Source: Paulinella micropora (Eukaryota > Cercozoa > Imbricatea > Euglyphida > Paulinellidae). From it: a DNA stretch of 64,000 nt. The position numbers and the translations under genes were made by a program. A model generated the notes under the pieces. That model was not told where the DNA came from, made no database searches, and saw only the letters and a list, made by a program, of their open reading frames with translations. The stretch is from NCBI GenBank assembly GCA_019918135.1, contig WBZZ01006367.1, positions 167,694 to 231,693 of the forward strand, in the 5' to 3' direction. Of this stretch, positions 41,700 to 53,794 are shown in pieces; position 1 is the stretch's first letter; the number at the start of each line of letters is the position of its first letter.

Positions 41700-44220
41700 T
41701 TAGAAAATCTTCTTCCCCTTCTTCTTTTTCTTGTTTTGCTTGACCACGGCAGCAGCCTTTGCCTTGGCTTCGTTGACTACACAAAACAGAACCATACACA
41801 TGAGCATAAGGAGCTTTCTCTCTGACCTTGAGTAGCTTGGATGGCAGGAGGCCCTCCTGATTGGAAAGAAGCCGAGGAAGCGTCCAGGCTATTGTTCACC
41901 ACCCCACCCTGGAATCCTTTGAATTTCTGAGTCAGACCCCGCTTCTTGTTTCCTATTCAATCCAACACAGGCGAAGATGAAAATGGCAATCATCAAGGTA
42001 AGTGCTTGGAAGAGGACTTTTCTGAAAGGACGATCGCTCCCAACGAGGCATCCACCGTTCCGGGTCAGGAGGAGGTCCTATCATGAGTACCTCCTGCATG
42101 AGCCTAAAACCGGTGATGTGAGCTCTACCTGGATTTGCTGGGTCAAAGCCTTTGGGGAACCGAGGTTTTTGTCTCTTGCGACGCTTCTTTGCAGGACTTT
42201 TGATTTCTGTCTCATGATTGTTGGTCTGTGTGTTTGTTGCGTTGCGTCTGTCAGCACGCAAAGCTCCAATTGTAGTAGGATCCAGCTGATTGCTGACTGA
42301 AACTTCGAGTTTTAGGTCTTGAGGACTTGGTAGAGCCTGTGCATACTCTAGGGCCTTTCGGGGATCCTCTGGGTCTGCGCGTGCTGCGTTCACCACCAAA
42401 GCTGCTCTGTAGCGCCTCGCATCCTCGAAATCCTTTCCACAATGCGCAAGAAGCCTTTCGTAATATTCACATGCCTTGGCGTAGAGCTTCTGTTCGTGAC
42501 ACAGTTCCGCAGCTCGTTCTAGCAAGCTCTGTAGGATTAGCTGCTCGCGGGAAGACGTGTCCCCAGGAGAGCCTTCTACAGCACGCGACCAGTGCTGAAT
42601 AGCTAGATCTAATGCTTGAACTGCTTGACCAACTTTATTGTCCCTGCATAGAGGCACACGTTCAGCACAGCCTGAGAGCATGAAAAGGCGACCTCATATA
42701 TAGCGCGACAAGGGTGGCCACCACTGCGGGCCTATGGACAACTTGAGTTATGCTGCGAAGAGCTTCCACCGCACTACTTAGATCCCTACGACTCAGAGCA
42801 ATATGAGCCAGCGTTAGGCGTGCCTGCAAAGCTCCCTCGGGATTCTTGCGGATGGCATTCTGTAAAACTTCGTTACATTTGCCGTAATTCTTTTGTCGAA
42901 AATACAGAGCAGCAAGGACGAGGATTGGCATCTCGCTGTCAGAAAACTCCTGTTGCAGGTCCTCTACTTGCTTTTCCACCTTCTCGCCCTTCTTGCCGTA
43001 GACAAGGAGTAGGCAGTGATTAAGCCTGAAGGCGCGCAGCTGACGCGTTGCCAGCTTGTGAGCAGGAACCTTCAAAGTGCGCTCGGAGCGCTTCAATGCA
43101 TCGAAAACCTTCTCACCTGATGCCATCACTTAAGTGAAAATTAGTACAATATAAGTGAAAGCTTTACCTTGCCTTCGCAGTGTGATTAGATTGTTGTTTG
43201 CAGTAGCGACCACGGCTTCGTCGCTAGGCTTGTTGCCGAGAGCCTTGAGGTACATATCATTAGCTTCCTTTGGTTTATGTAATAACTGCAAGACGAAGGC
43301 CATCTGAACCACCAAGACAGCCAGCTCATCTTGTGTGGTCTCTTCGTCGGCTTGGTGTTTTTGCAGGCCTTGCAGGCATTTCTGTTCCGCTTGTGCAAGG
43401 CATTCCTGTGCGGCTTTCAGCTGCCCAAGGTCCAACAAAGCGCAGGCCATATTGTAACTGGCTTCGTAACTCAGTTCCTTTCGCTCGCGCATTTTGGCAG
43501 CCAAGCTGACAGCTTTGTCTGGGAACCCAGCAGAGACATAACAAGCGAGAAGGTTGGTGTTCAGAAGCAGTGGATCTTGGTCGGGGTCGAGTCGCCTGAT
43601 CAATTGCTCGTACAAGCTGACCGCCTGAACGTAATGGCCAAGCCGGTACAACACTTGAGCTTCCAAGTTCCATAGAGCTACGGTTTTTGCGTTGTCTGGT
43701 GCAGTTAGGAGGATCTGCCTTGCTTTAGCGTCTTCTCGCGCCCGGTAAAGCATGTAGCAATACTCGAAGAGATACTGCTTGCAGTGCTCTGACGAACATG
43801 CCAACATAGAGAAAGAAAAACAATATACGATTTTTCATCACGGCAATTTGGTACAGAAAAGGGAGGAGTGATGAGACCGGGGTGCTCCTGAAACAAACCC
43901 ATGGCCGTGGTGAAGTCATCAAGCTGAAGCAAGCCCAAGTACTTACAATGGACAGCTTGCTCATGCCCAGGGGAACTTAAAAGAACTAAATAAAGCACAA
44001 AAGACATAACGTGCAAGTAGTCAGCCACAGTCGATGACAACATATATCCTGAAAGCGCTAATAAAAGCTCAGACGAATATAATTCAAACACACTCTCGAA
44101 ATGCAAAATCAACGAGCATCAAATTGAGAAGGCTCTCTGACCTTTATCTGCATACTTGATCACGAGAGTATGATTATTCTTCTTTGCAGCCTTTTGTAAG
44201 TGACGCAAATCTTCTTCCAT
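41700..44220 (-). CDS. SRP72: Signal recognition particle subunit SRP72, intact, eight exons
   Basis: Starts at 44220 (MEEDLRHLQKAAKKNNHTLV), ends TAA 41700. Introns (all GT-AG, phase-consistent): 43986-44141, 43789-43877, 43117-43167, 42644-42692, 42078-42128, 41953-42017 and 41777-41826 (49-156 nt). TPR repeats run through the N-terminal two thirds (LWNLEAQVLYRLGHYVQAVS, EASYNMACALLDLGQLKAAQ, LVALYMR|DNKVGQAVQALD). The C-terminus has the diagnostic SRP72 RNA-binding block: FPKGFDPANPG|PPPDPERWM then RWERSSFQK, and a Lys-rich end (KKKKKGKKIF). With SRP68 it binds 7S RNA and completes the SRP that targets nascent secretory chains to the ER. No frame break anywhere, unlike the GC-rich block. 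The 51-nt introns at 42078 and 43117 are multiples of three. Confidence 0.95.
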
Positions 44221-44269
44221 TTATCTATCAAAACAGAAGCAGACATGACAAAGAAAGACGCACACAGAT

Positions 44270-44342
44270 AAAAGAGCGCGCGCGCGTGTGTGTGTGTGTG
44301 TGTGTGCGAGAGAGAGAGAGAGAGAGAGATAGACAGCTAAAT

Positions 44343-44388
<46 letters not shown>

Positions 44389-44406
44389 GTAGATAGATAG
44401 ATAGAT
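44270..44406. repeat. Compound microsatellite (GT)n-(GA)n-(GATA)n
   Basis: Runs of GT, GA then GATA fill the space between the divergent starts of SRP72 (44220) and the next gene (44407), so the shared promoter region is largely microsatellite. Confidence 0.95.
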
Positions 44407-45261
44407 ATGTTTGGTCTATCAGCTCTGCATATCCGAAGACATAGGCATCCATTCCACCCCGCCTCCAGACGGAGGCTGGGTATACACAAAGAGGCTTGCT
44501 TCTCCTACGTTAAGCCGTAAGTTACAAAAACTACATGCGAAAACTTACCGACGCACCGCTATTCCCTCCGGAGTGGCCGCCGTCACCCTCCCAGTGCGTG
44601 CTCTGCACCGCCTGAACCCCTTGGAGAAGATTTTGCTCCTGTTCACCCTTACGAAGATCTTTCGGGCCTCCTCGAAAAGAAGAGTCCAAAAGCGCACGTC
44701 CATCCGGACTACAAGTCGCAACCCGGCATTATCAACCTGGATTCCACCCACTGTGTTGACGCCGAGACATACTCCCGTTTCGTCCATCGGACAAGAAGTG
44801 CCCCGAAAGAACCAACCGAAAGAAGAAAACGCCTGGTATTGCCATCAACACCAAGCGAATGGAAAGGCATTGAAGAAGAACTCCAATCCGCACTCCCTCT
44901 CATCCTCCCCTCATCTCTCATCAAACGCTTGTCGTGTGACGAAGCAGTCGCGAAATTTGAAAGATATCTCTACGACTTCATATCACAACGGGTACCTCAA
45001 ACAAAAACACAAGAACAAACTCATGAGCGCAAAAACCGCCACGTAACCCGGCTCCAAACAGAACTCACGCAAAACCGACAACAAAAACTGGCCCAAAAGA
45101 GACATCTGCGAGAACTCAAAAGGGCAGGTTTGATTCCAGCTGCTGTTGCAAAAAGCCTGCGAAAAACTTGGCGAGTATTATTGAAAACCGGTCGCTCCTG
45201 TGCAGTCAAAAATTGGACTAATCTTCCTCTAGTCCATATCGATGACTGCATTCAGTCATAG
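44407..45261 (+). CDS. Unknown two-exon basic protein (~259 aa)
   Basis: ATG at 44407 lies directly after the (GATA)n tract (MFGLSALHIRRHRHPFHPAS). Exon 1 ends at 44516 in front of GTAAGT. A 78-nt intron (44517-44594, ending CTCCCAG) restores the frame (phase 2), giving SYVKP|ACSAPPEPLGEDFAPV. Exon 2 runs to TAG at 45261 and is rich in charged residues: DLSGLLEKKSPKAHVHPDYK, PSTPSEWKGIEEELQSALPL, KFERYLYDFISQRV, then a basic helix (HVTRLQTELTQNRQQKLAQK). The helix and Arg/Lys content suggest nucleic-acid or ribosome binding, but no family is recognised. Divergent from SRP72. No frame break. Confidence 0.6.
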
Positions 45262-45571
45262 CCGTCCAGTGTTGCATAGCCCGGGCTAGGTCCCTTCGGG
45301 GGTTTAGGCCTTATACAATGTCATTATTGTAGCTTGCGCAAGCTTACGGTGCTCAAAACACTTGGACTAACGGCTTCCTTTTCTTTCCCTTCTTCCTTAT
45401 CCTCCCCACTCTCCATTCCTAGATTGCCTTTTTCTTCAACGTCCTCCTCTTCTTTTTTCCAGAACACAGTCTACCCGTGATTCCCATCCCAGACACATGC
45501 ACAGTACACAAATTACTGTTTGATGTGAAACTGCGTTCCTTTGCAAGGACTACATTCCTTTGCGGCATCTC

Positions 45572-45623
<52 letters not shown>

Positions 45624-45678
45624 GTCTGTCTGTCTACCTGTCTGTCCACCTAATCTATCTATCTATCTATCTATCCAC

Positions 45679-45716
<38 letters not shown>

Positions 45717-45847
45717 GTCTATCTAACTATCTATCTATCTATCTATATAGATAGATTATCTTCCTACCTACTACCTACCTACCTACCAACCTACCTACCT
45801 ACCTACCTACCTACCTATCTATCTATCTATATATCTATCTATCTATC

Positions 45848-45901
<54 letters not shown>

Positions 45902-46039
45902 CTTCCTCCTCTTCTTTTTCCAGAACACAGTCTACCCGTGATTCCCATCCCGGACACATGCACAGTACACAAATTATTGTTTGATGTGAAACTGCGTTCC
46001 TTTGCAAGGACTACATTCCTTTGCGACATCTCATCTATC

Positions 46040-46127
<88 letters not shown>

Positions 46128-46130
46128 CCA
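45262..46130. repeat. Duplicated segment with long (CTAT)n tracts
   Basis: A ~125-bp unique block (from TCCAGAACACAGTCTACCCG to TTTGCGGCATCTCAT) at about 45460-45571 recurs at about 45918-46032 with a few changes. Each copy is followed by long (CTAT)n, and (CTAC)n lies at 45765-45815. Ile/Tyr/Leu/Ser frames here are composition artefacts. 45262-45450 is single-copy and non-coding. Confidence 0.85.
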
Positions 46131-46168
46131 GCAAGACTGGAACCAATGTTCAACAGCTAGGTTCCATA

Positions 46169-46517
46169 GAAAGTACTGTCTCCCTTGCCCTTGTCTGGTT
46201 TGTATTTTTGTTTTGTCTTTATGTCAGTTTGATGCTTATGTTTCTATCTGTTGCTTTCCTTTTCGTTTACTGCTCTTCTTTCTCTCTCTTAGCTCTTCTC
46301 TTTATATCTCATCTTATACTTCTCTTTCTTATAAGATGAGAGAGAGGAGAGAGAGAGATAAAGAGAAGAGCTACGAGAGAGTAAGAAGAGCAGTAAAACG
46401 AAAAGAAAAGCAACAGATAGAAACATAAGCATCAAACTTACATAAAGAAAAACAAAAATACACAAGTCGAACACAAACAAACAAACCAGACAAGGGCAAG
46501 GGAGACAGTACTGTGGC
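46169..46517. repeat. Large imperfect palindrome
   Basis: The arm 46169-46318 (AGTACTGTCTCCCTTGCCCT...) is repeated inverted at 46330-46515 (...AGGGCAAGGGAGACAGTACT), with a perfect inner stem CTCATCTTATA/TATAAGATGAG (46308-46318, 46330-46340). Arm pairing is interrupted by small indels. No ORF or TIR-transposon signature inside. Confidence 0.85.
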
Positions 46518-46539
46518 AAAGGCAGAATGCAGAGGTCAG

Positions 46540-46625
46540 AAGAAAGAAAGAAAACAAGAAAGAAGAAAGAAAGAAAGAAAGAAAGAAAGCAAGCAAGAAA
46601 AGTAAGAAAGCAAGAAAGAAAGCAA

Positions 46626-46658
<33 letters not shown>

Positions 46659-46662
46659 GAGC

Positions 46663-46694
<32 letters not shown>

Positions 46695-46930
46695 GAGAAA
46701 GAAAGAAAGAAAGAAAGCAAGCAAGTAGCAAGCAAGCAAGCAAGCAAGAAAGAAAGAAAGAAAGGAAGGAAGGAAGGAAGGAAGGAAGAAACTGAGAAAG
46801 GAGAGACAACAGAACAGAACAGAGAACAGAAAGTACAGAGAACAGAACAGAACACAGAAAAGAACACAGAACAGAACACAGAACAGAACACAGAGAGCAT
46901 AGAACACAGAGAACACAGAACAGAGCAGGG
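46540..46930. repeat. (GAAA)n, (GGAA)n and (ACAGA)n microsatellites
   Basis: Purine-strand tetranucleotide runs with interspersed AAGC units, then a pentanucleotide-like AACAG/ACAGA tract at 46805-46925. Not coding. Confidence 0.95.
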
Positions 46931-47182
46931 ACTTTTTGTTTCACACCCTTCAAGTAGTTTAATAGGAAAGCAGTTCCCTTTACGGAATCAAAAAAAAATT
47001 GCTGAGCAAAGCTTTTCTGGTGGCGGGTGGCTGGTGGGCCTTACTTTGAAGGAAGAGAGAAAAAAAATGTCCGCACAACGTGTTTCGTTTCCTTTGATAT
47101 TCTAAGCTTGAAATTACCTTTCCCTTTGGTTCATTTAATAAATTTTTCGTAGGGCCGCCTTTGAACTTTCTCTAGTCCAAAA

Positions 47183-48736
47183 ATGCTTGCTGCTGAGAAC
47201 AGCGCGCCGCAGGATAAAGGCTGGCCTGATCAGGATGCAATCACCGTGGACGCTTCTTCCCTCACCCCAGTCTCTCCGGTTGTTATGCACAGGCAAGCTA
47301 CCATCAATATAGGCACAATTGGTCATGTCGCTCACGGTCAGCAACATCTTTCCACCATCTATTTGCTCACGACTCTGCGTGCAGGTAAGTCGACGGTGGT
47401 CAAGGCCATCTCGGGAGTGCAAACAGTTCGTTTCAAAACGGAACTAGAGCGTAATATCACCATCAAGCTAGGCTATGCCAATGCAAAGATTTTCAAATGC
47501 GACGATGAGAAGTGTCCACGACCTCAGAATTACTGTTCGTATGGCTCCAGTGCTCCTGCTAAGCCAATCTGCCAGCGTCCAGGTTGTGGATCAACGATGA
47601 CTCTGCAAAGGCACGTGTCGTTCGTGGACTGTCCTGGCCATGATATTCTCATGGCTACCATGCTCAACGGAGCTGCTGTTATGGACGCAGCTCTGTTGCT
47701 GGTGGCTGGCAACGAACCTTGTCCTCAACCTCAAACGTCAGAGCATCTCGCAGCAGTGGAAATAATGAAACTTCGGCATATTTTGATATTGCAAAATAAG
47801 ATCGATCTTGTAAAGGAAAAGGAGGCTGCTCAACAGTATGATGAGATCGTTCAATTCATTCGAGGGACAGTGGCAGATCAGGCACCCATCATCCCTATCT
47901 CAGCCCAGATGAAGCTCAACATAGAGGTGATTTGCGAATACATCTGCAAAAAAATTCCGATCCCAAAACGTAACTTCACAGATTCTCCCCGCCTGATTGT
48001 TATTCGTTCCTTTGACATCAACAAGCCGGGATTTGAGGTTGATGATTTGAAAGGTGGTGTGGCCGGAGGAAGTATCTTACAGGGGGTGCTCTCAGTCGGT
48101 ATGGAAATCGAGGTTCGCCCTGGTATCGTCACCAAGGATAAACAGGGTCGAGTCAAATGCATTCCCATACGTTCCACTATCCAATCCCTTTTTGCTGAAC
48201 ACAATGACCTGAAATTTGCTGTTCCTGGTGGTTTGATTGGAGTTGGGACACAGATCGACCCTACCCTCACCCGTGCAGATCGTCTCGTCGGCCAGGTAAA
48301 CCAACGTTGTCCTTTATTTATGTGTTAGTGCTTGTAGTTATTCAGTCTGGTCTCTCACACCTTGTGATTCTCTCGACATTTTCTTTAGGTACTGGGTGAG
48401 GTAGGCAAATTACCCGAAACTTTTACGGAGTTGGAGATTTCTTACTTTCTCCTTCGTCGTCTTCTGGGAGTCAAAGCAGAGAGCTCCAAGGATGGTGAAG
48501 CCAAGAAGAAGAGCAAGGTGAAGAGGCTGCAAAAGGGAGAAATCCTGATGGTGAACATTGGTTCCACCTCTACCGGAGCCCGTATAATAGGGGTGGAGAG
48601 GGACGTCGCGAAAGTGGCCCTAACTTCTCCCGTCTGCACGAGTGAGGGAGAGAAACTTGCACTCAGTCGCCGTGTTGACAAACACTGGCGACTCATTGGA
48701 TGGGGTAAAATCGAATCCGCGTCCTCGGCTCAGTAG
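47183..48736 (+). CDS. EIF2S3: Translation initiation factor eIF2 gamma subunit, intact, three exons
   Basis: Starts at ATG 47183 ([18 protein letters not shown]), ends TAG 48736. Intron 1 (47337-47384, 48 nt) falls inside the GTP P-loop: [12 protein letters not shown] after splicing. Intron 2 is 48296-48388 (93 nt). Domains: G1 GHVAHGKST, switch region [14 protein letters not shown], the eIF2-gamma zinc knuckle (CDDEKCPRP ... CQRPGCGS), G3 VDCPGHD, G4 NKID, then the beta-barrel domains II/III ([35 protein letters not shown]). It forms the GTP-binding core of the eIF2 ternary complex that delivers initiator Met-tRNA to the 40S subunit. Length about 470 residues after splicing, normal for the family. 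Both introns are multiples of three. No frame break. Confidence 0.97.
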
Positions 48737-49874
48737 AAATGCACAATGGGCGCGCTTTGTTCAAGGTCAGACTCCCTTCCCAAGCAAATAATTCTGTCTT
48801 TCCATGATTTCACGACATGCTTTCAAGCAAGAAAGTAACAAGCGGAACTTCTGAGGGGCCAGCGAAGATCCTGTTCTACTGTTATTGGGAGCATATTTGC
48901 ATTTGAAAAATTGCTACCAAGCACATAATACAAAAACTTTCGTGATTGAATGCGCAAACTCATAAATCACTTTGGCAATCAATACCTCAAAAAGCAGTTT
49001 CGGAATCTAGTTGTCAGACTTATTGAGATCCAGCTTTGTGTCCTAAACCGTACCATTGCGTGAACAAGCTTATGAAACTTGACGACGAAAATCGCCAGAG
49101 TTTGAGAACGAGATGATACAAATAAGCTTAAATTTTTCAAATGAAAACAGCGAAGCTTGTAAAATATTGCGAACAACGGTGAGGCATATTCTACATTGAT
49201 TTTCAAAATTATATCGAGAATAAGGTTCAGTTCAGAATAAGAAGTAGTGCTATGTTAGAAATTTGATTACATCAGTATTGTAAATTTTTACATTTCGTGA
49301 CATTCAGAAATTTGTGGTTTTAAAAGGTTGACTAGCTAGGTATATACAACAAACAATGCCCTTCGCAATGCTCGCAATCAACAACCTGCATGCAACCTGT
49401 GCGTCCCCCCTACTACCGGTAGTCACTTCGCAGAACGATGAATTTATGAACAATGAGAACAATTTCCTCCAGTTCTCAGACGAAGGTCAAAAAGATCTAC
49501 TGTCCCCAAAAATTGCTACATGATAGGAAATGACACGAGTGAAAACATTGTGGAAGAAAGGTAATTGGTATTCATAGAAACTAGTGTCATCAGTATCATA
49601 TTAATAACAAGTATTAAAAAGAGATTTAATTAAATATCTAATAATACTAATCTTGGGAAGTAGAACCGTTGATAGGTATAAACGTTGTAATGTACTATCA
49701 ATAGCCGTTACCTGACCTAGTGTAGGCGCAGATAGGTAAATATGTGCTACTTTAATAATACCGGGTATTAAGCCGGACATATTACGAAGCTCTTCCCAAC
49801 AGTTATCCCATTGTAGACAGGCAGCGATAGTATTACTAAAAAGGACCGTTACCCTTTTTAGCCAGGATTATATT
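48737..49874. other. AT-rich intergenic region
   Basis: No gene recognised. Near 49723-49745 a TGTAGGC...AGATAGGTAAATATG motif matches 29250-29274 upstream of copy 1, pointing to a further dispersed repeat. Confidence 0.5.
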
Positions 49875-50073
49875 TGTAGGCATCACCCCCTGATAGCCGG
49901 TAAAAAATACCTTTTCCTTGTGACAGGTGCACCAGCTTGTTTTTCAGTATTATTTGTCCGGATTGGACCTGATGCCATTTTATTCCTGGTCTGTTGCAGA
50001 TTTCTTTTTTGGCTTCACTGAGCTAATACAACGAGACATCATTCTCATTCTTGAGGACTGTGTTTGGTTGTAT
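49875..50073 (+). repeat. Truncated LTR into which copy 2 abuts
   Basis: 199 bp of the same LTR family, starting TGTAGGCATCACC and stopping at TTTGGTTGTAT, about 38 bp short of the normal end. A full LTR follows at once. Consistent with copy 2 inserted in, or recombined with, an older LTR. Confidence 0.85.
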
Positions 50074-50310
50074 TGTAGGCATCACCCCCCTGATAGCCGG
50101 TAAAAAATACCTTTTCCTGGTGACAGGTGCACCAGCTTGTTTTTCAGTATTATTTATCCGGATTGGACCTGATGCCATTTTATTCCTGGTCTGTTGCCGT
50201 TTTCCTTTTTGGCTTCACTGAGCTAATATAACGAGACATCATTCTCATTCTTGAGGACTGTGTTTGGTTGTATTACCGACTTTTTACGAGCTATCGTTGG
50301 GGGCATTACA
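50074..50310 (+). repeat. 5' LTR of copy 2
   Basis: 237 bp, TG...CA, followed by TTTAGAGTCCACATC, a one-base variant of the primer-binding site. Confidence 0.9.
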
Positions 50311-51096
50311 TTTAGAGTCCACATCACTAGTGTGATTTCTTTCTGCTTTGCCACACAGGCAACAGAGTGAATTTTCACTGACCTGTCTCACACGGGGACG
50401 TCAGACGAAAACAAATACTCCAACACAGCTCCCTCACAACTCTTTCACAAAACAAATAATTTAATTAGTCTCAAGCAGGTGTCTCGTACCCTCTAGCCCA
50501 ATCAGTATCTGTGTGCTCACAAGGAGACATCAGATACAAACTCTCTGTCGTTCTTGCTGTTCTCACATAGAGACCAAGAAGAAGGAGGTGGACAGAAGAG
50601 TGAAGGAACACACACAAAACACAAACAAGCATAGTGACAGGAGCACAACACTCTACCCTTCTAGTTTGTGCATTTATCTGCATTATCTCACACATACGTC
50701 AGAGTATTTTTGCAAATCTCTGATCGTTTTCTAAAGGTAGGTCTGAGAACCTATCCGACCGACTGTCGACTTCTCAAGGAGAGTTTTTCTAGCTTCTCTA
50801 TTACTATCTGTGTGTAGGTCCAAGTGCCTCATACTAGATACAATATAGAAAAGAAGGAGGAGAAAGTAATCTGAGTAAGGAGAACAAGAAATCGGAGAAA
50901 GTCTCAAAGACTATTTTTCTCAAACAAAAACAAACATACAAACAGTGTTTCATAGAGGACAGGGAATCTTATCCTACCCTCTCTATTAGTTTCTCTCTTC
51001 ACTAGTCAATCGACTGAAGGAGGAACAGAACACAAACGAACAAAAACCAAACATAGGAGCTGACACTGTCCTCCTGTTGATCACTACTACGACATC

Positions 51097-53791
51097 ATGT
51101 CGACAGAGGCCGTCGAAGTGAGTGAATTCTCGGAGGCAGATCAAAGAAGAGAAGAAGAAGAAGCAGGAGGAGGAGGAGGAGGAAGAGGATTGAATGAAGG
51201 AGGAGGAGGAGGATTGAATGAAGGAGGAGGAGGAGATGAAGGAGTAGGAGGAGGAGTAGAAGAGGGCTGGGATGATGAAGGAAGATATGGAGGAGACGAA
51301 GATGAAGGAGGATTTGAACAAGAAGAGACGGGAGGAGGAGGAGCATATGGTAATCCCTTACCACCTGCCTACACGGGAGGAGGAGGACGAAAAATGATCG
51401 ACTTGATTCATAGTGATGGAGAGGAGATCGCAGTGGAGGAACAACAGTGGGTGCAAGACCACTATGACCTCACTAAAAAAGAGTTTGATAACAAGATGGG
51501 GGTAGAGAAGGATACCTATGTGTGGATCCCTCAGGATCAAAGAAGAGAGAAAAGTCGTGCTAAAAAGGATGTCTATATCCTATTATCAAACACAGCACAG
51601 CTCCTCGGCAAACTGGTCTCTGATCCAGAAGAGAGAAAGAAGATACAGCATATCAAGTTTGGGGACACACACACCCACCTTGAATTACTCGATGCTATCT
51701 TTGGGGTGTACACTCAAACCCTGATTTGGGAACGTACATACGGCCCACGATGTGAGGGTTACCTCCAATACACAAACCCAAGAGCAACGGCCAGATTCCT
51801 CGCGACTGGTCAGGAGGCAGTCGATGTAACAAAAATGAAGACCAATCTGGGTTCGAAAAACTCGAGTGGTATATTTCATTTTTTTACAATGGAAATAAAG
51901 GCCTTGGAGGAGGGGAAGGCAGAGATGGAAAAAAGCATTAAGGCAGCAGGAGAAACTCATCCTGTGATTGATGAGTTAGAGAAGACCGACAGAGTTCTGA
52001 CCAAGATCAGACTGTTGATGGGTGCGTTACTGCACAAGGAGGCATGGAAGAGATGGATTCCTACCAAGGATCACTCTGTCCTTAAATCACTTAGTAACGC
52101 ACCACCGGTCGCCAACAAAGCAGGTGTTGACCAATATGTGGAGAAATATAATTTTCTCAGATCTGCTTCTGAATTGGTGGCCTATCACTCATGCTCAAAA
52201 GCTGGTGATATCTGAGAAGAAGAAGGCGAAAGAGAATGAGGAGTTCGAGAAGACGATGAGACTGGAAAGAATGAAAGCAAAAGTGAGTGGTGCAAAGACA
52301 CACCCTCCGACATATTTGACCCCACCAGCTCCTGCCCCACCAGCCCCTGCACCCTCGGGCTCAACTACGGTGGTGGTCACAAACACGGAGAAGAAGGACA
52401 GACAGAACATCATAAATGCCTTCAAGGGGAAGAAAGGAGGAGTGGCAAGTCTCATGCTATATGCCAAGACGAGCTCAGACAAAGACTCTGATGCTTCGCT
52501 TTTGAGCAAGCTCAAAGAGATCAATGCCTGCATGAAGGCTTTTCCTTGCGACGAAACGCAGGAATACGAGGCCCTTGTTACTGTTTTTGACCAATCTCTA
52601 GTCTCGGAGGGATTTGATCTGACACAGTACAAGTTTTTGAGAAAGAAGGAGGAGATTAAGAGAAACAATGCAACAGGCCTAGACGCTCAGTGTGAACTGG
52701 CGGTGGCCACACTCATTTCATATTTTCAATCTCATGGATACCAGCATCTCTGCACTGGTACTCTCATAGGATTTGAAATCTTTGAGACAGTGGCGATGAG
52801 GTTGAGGAGTGCTGTTGGCTTGGCGGCGACCCTTACGGAGGTAGTTTCCTCCTATGGGCTATTCTATGGCCGCAAGTCGATCATCCTCTATTTCTTTTCG
52901 GCGTTACACACAGTTAACCCGAGTAAGCTTACTCAGCTCATACAACAATGCTCGACGTTTAGCTCAGTGAAGTCCAAGAACTTCCTCGAGACACACGTGT
53001 TCGAAAATACGGTTCAAAGCGTTGCTCCGTCAGCACTGTTTCAAGAAGTGATGAGTGCATGCTCAAACATGGACTCGCTCACGGAGGCACATACGGCACA
53101 GGCAGGCGGTGTACCTGTTGGCGCACAAGCCACGTACACAAACAGAGTTGCCGGTTGGAAGAGACAGAGAGAGCCAGACCTGAAGACCGCATGTTGGAGG
53201 TGGTTCGCGGGCTTGCAGTGTAAGGCACAGATGGAGAACAGAGACTGCTCTTTCAATCATGATAGGCAGAACCCAACAGCAAGGGCAAATTTTCTGAGCA
53301 GGACGGAAGGCAAGGAACCGGGCCTTTTCAATATGCTTCAGATTGCCGCTGTGAACGAAGGTTGGTATGCCAATACGTGTGATGATGAGGAGTTACGAGA
53401 GGCAATCATTACCTACATGAAGAGGATGAAGGAGAAGAAGGAGGAAAGGGAGAGACAAAAGAACTTAAAGGCCTCTCAAAGAGGACGAGAAGGAGGAGCA
53501 GGAGCAGGAGGACGAGGAGGAGGAGCAGGAGGACGAGGACGAGGAACATGGAGAGGAGCCTCGAGGTGGCAGGGAACCCCTCAGAGAGGAAGAGGAGGAG
53601 GTCGGGGATATACCCCTTATGGAGGGAGAGCTGTTCGAGCTCCAGCCCCCCCACCCAGAGGAGGAGGAGGCTCGTGGGCAAGCTCCAACCCAAATTTCGG
53701 TCGAGCTCAGGCCTGCAACACTGCCTCGGAGACCGATACGTCATCCTACCCGGACACTACTCAAGGTAATCGTTTCGAGGTGGTGGAATGA
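51097..53791 (+). pseudogene. gag: Gag-like polyprotein, copy 2
   Basis: Best-preserved Gag of the three. MSTEAVEVSEFSEADQ leader with Gly/Glu tandem repeats, then a long helical capsid-like region (MKTNLGSKNSSGIFHFFTME, ETHPVIDELEKTDRVL), a Pro/Ala/Thr linker, and a second helical domain (NSYFQSHGYQ-like, LIGFEIFETVAMRLRSAVG). The CCCH finger (CWRWFAGLQC/CSFNH) and an Arg/Gly-rich tail with RGRG units follow. One 2-nt deletion near 52183 breaks the frame. Ends at TGA 53789-53791. In this copy the Pol frame continues in phase beyond that TGA. Confidence 0.85.
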
Positions 53792-53794
53792 CTG
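53789..53794 (+). promoter_or_regulatory. Gag stop in UGA-CUG context, in frame with Pol
   Basis: GAA TGA CTG GAG: the Gag stop is followed in the same frame by Pol. UGA followed by CU is a known leaky context. In copy 1 one T is absent (GAATGACGG), which puts Pol in another frame with an ATG overlapping the stop as ATGA. Confidence 0.5.

Noticed and set aside
45541-46339. Ser/Ile/Tyr/Leu repeat frames.
   Set aside because: (CTAT)n read in three frames.
46289-47105. Phe/Leu/Ser and Lys/Glu/Arg frames on both strands.
   Set aside because: (GAAA)n and palindrome sequence; no start context, splice sites or natural composition.
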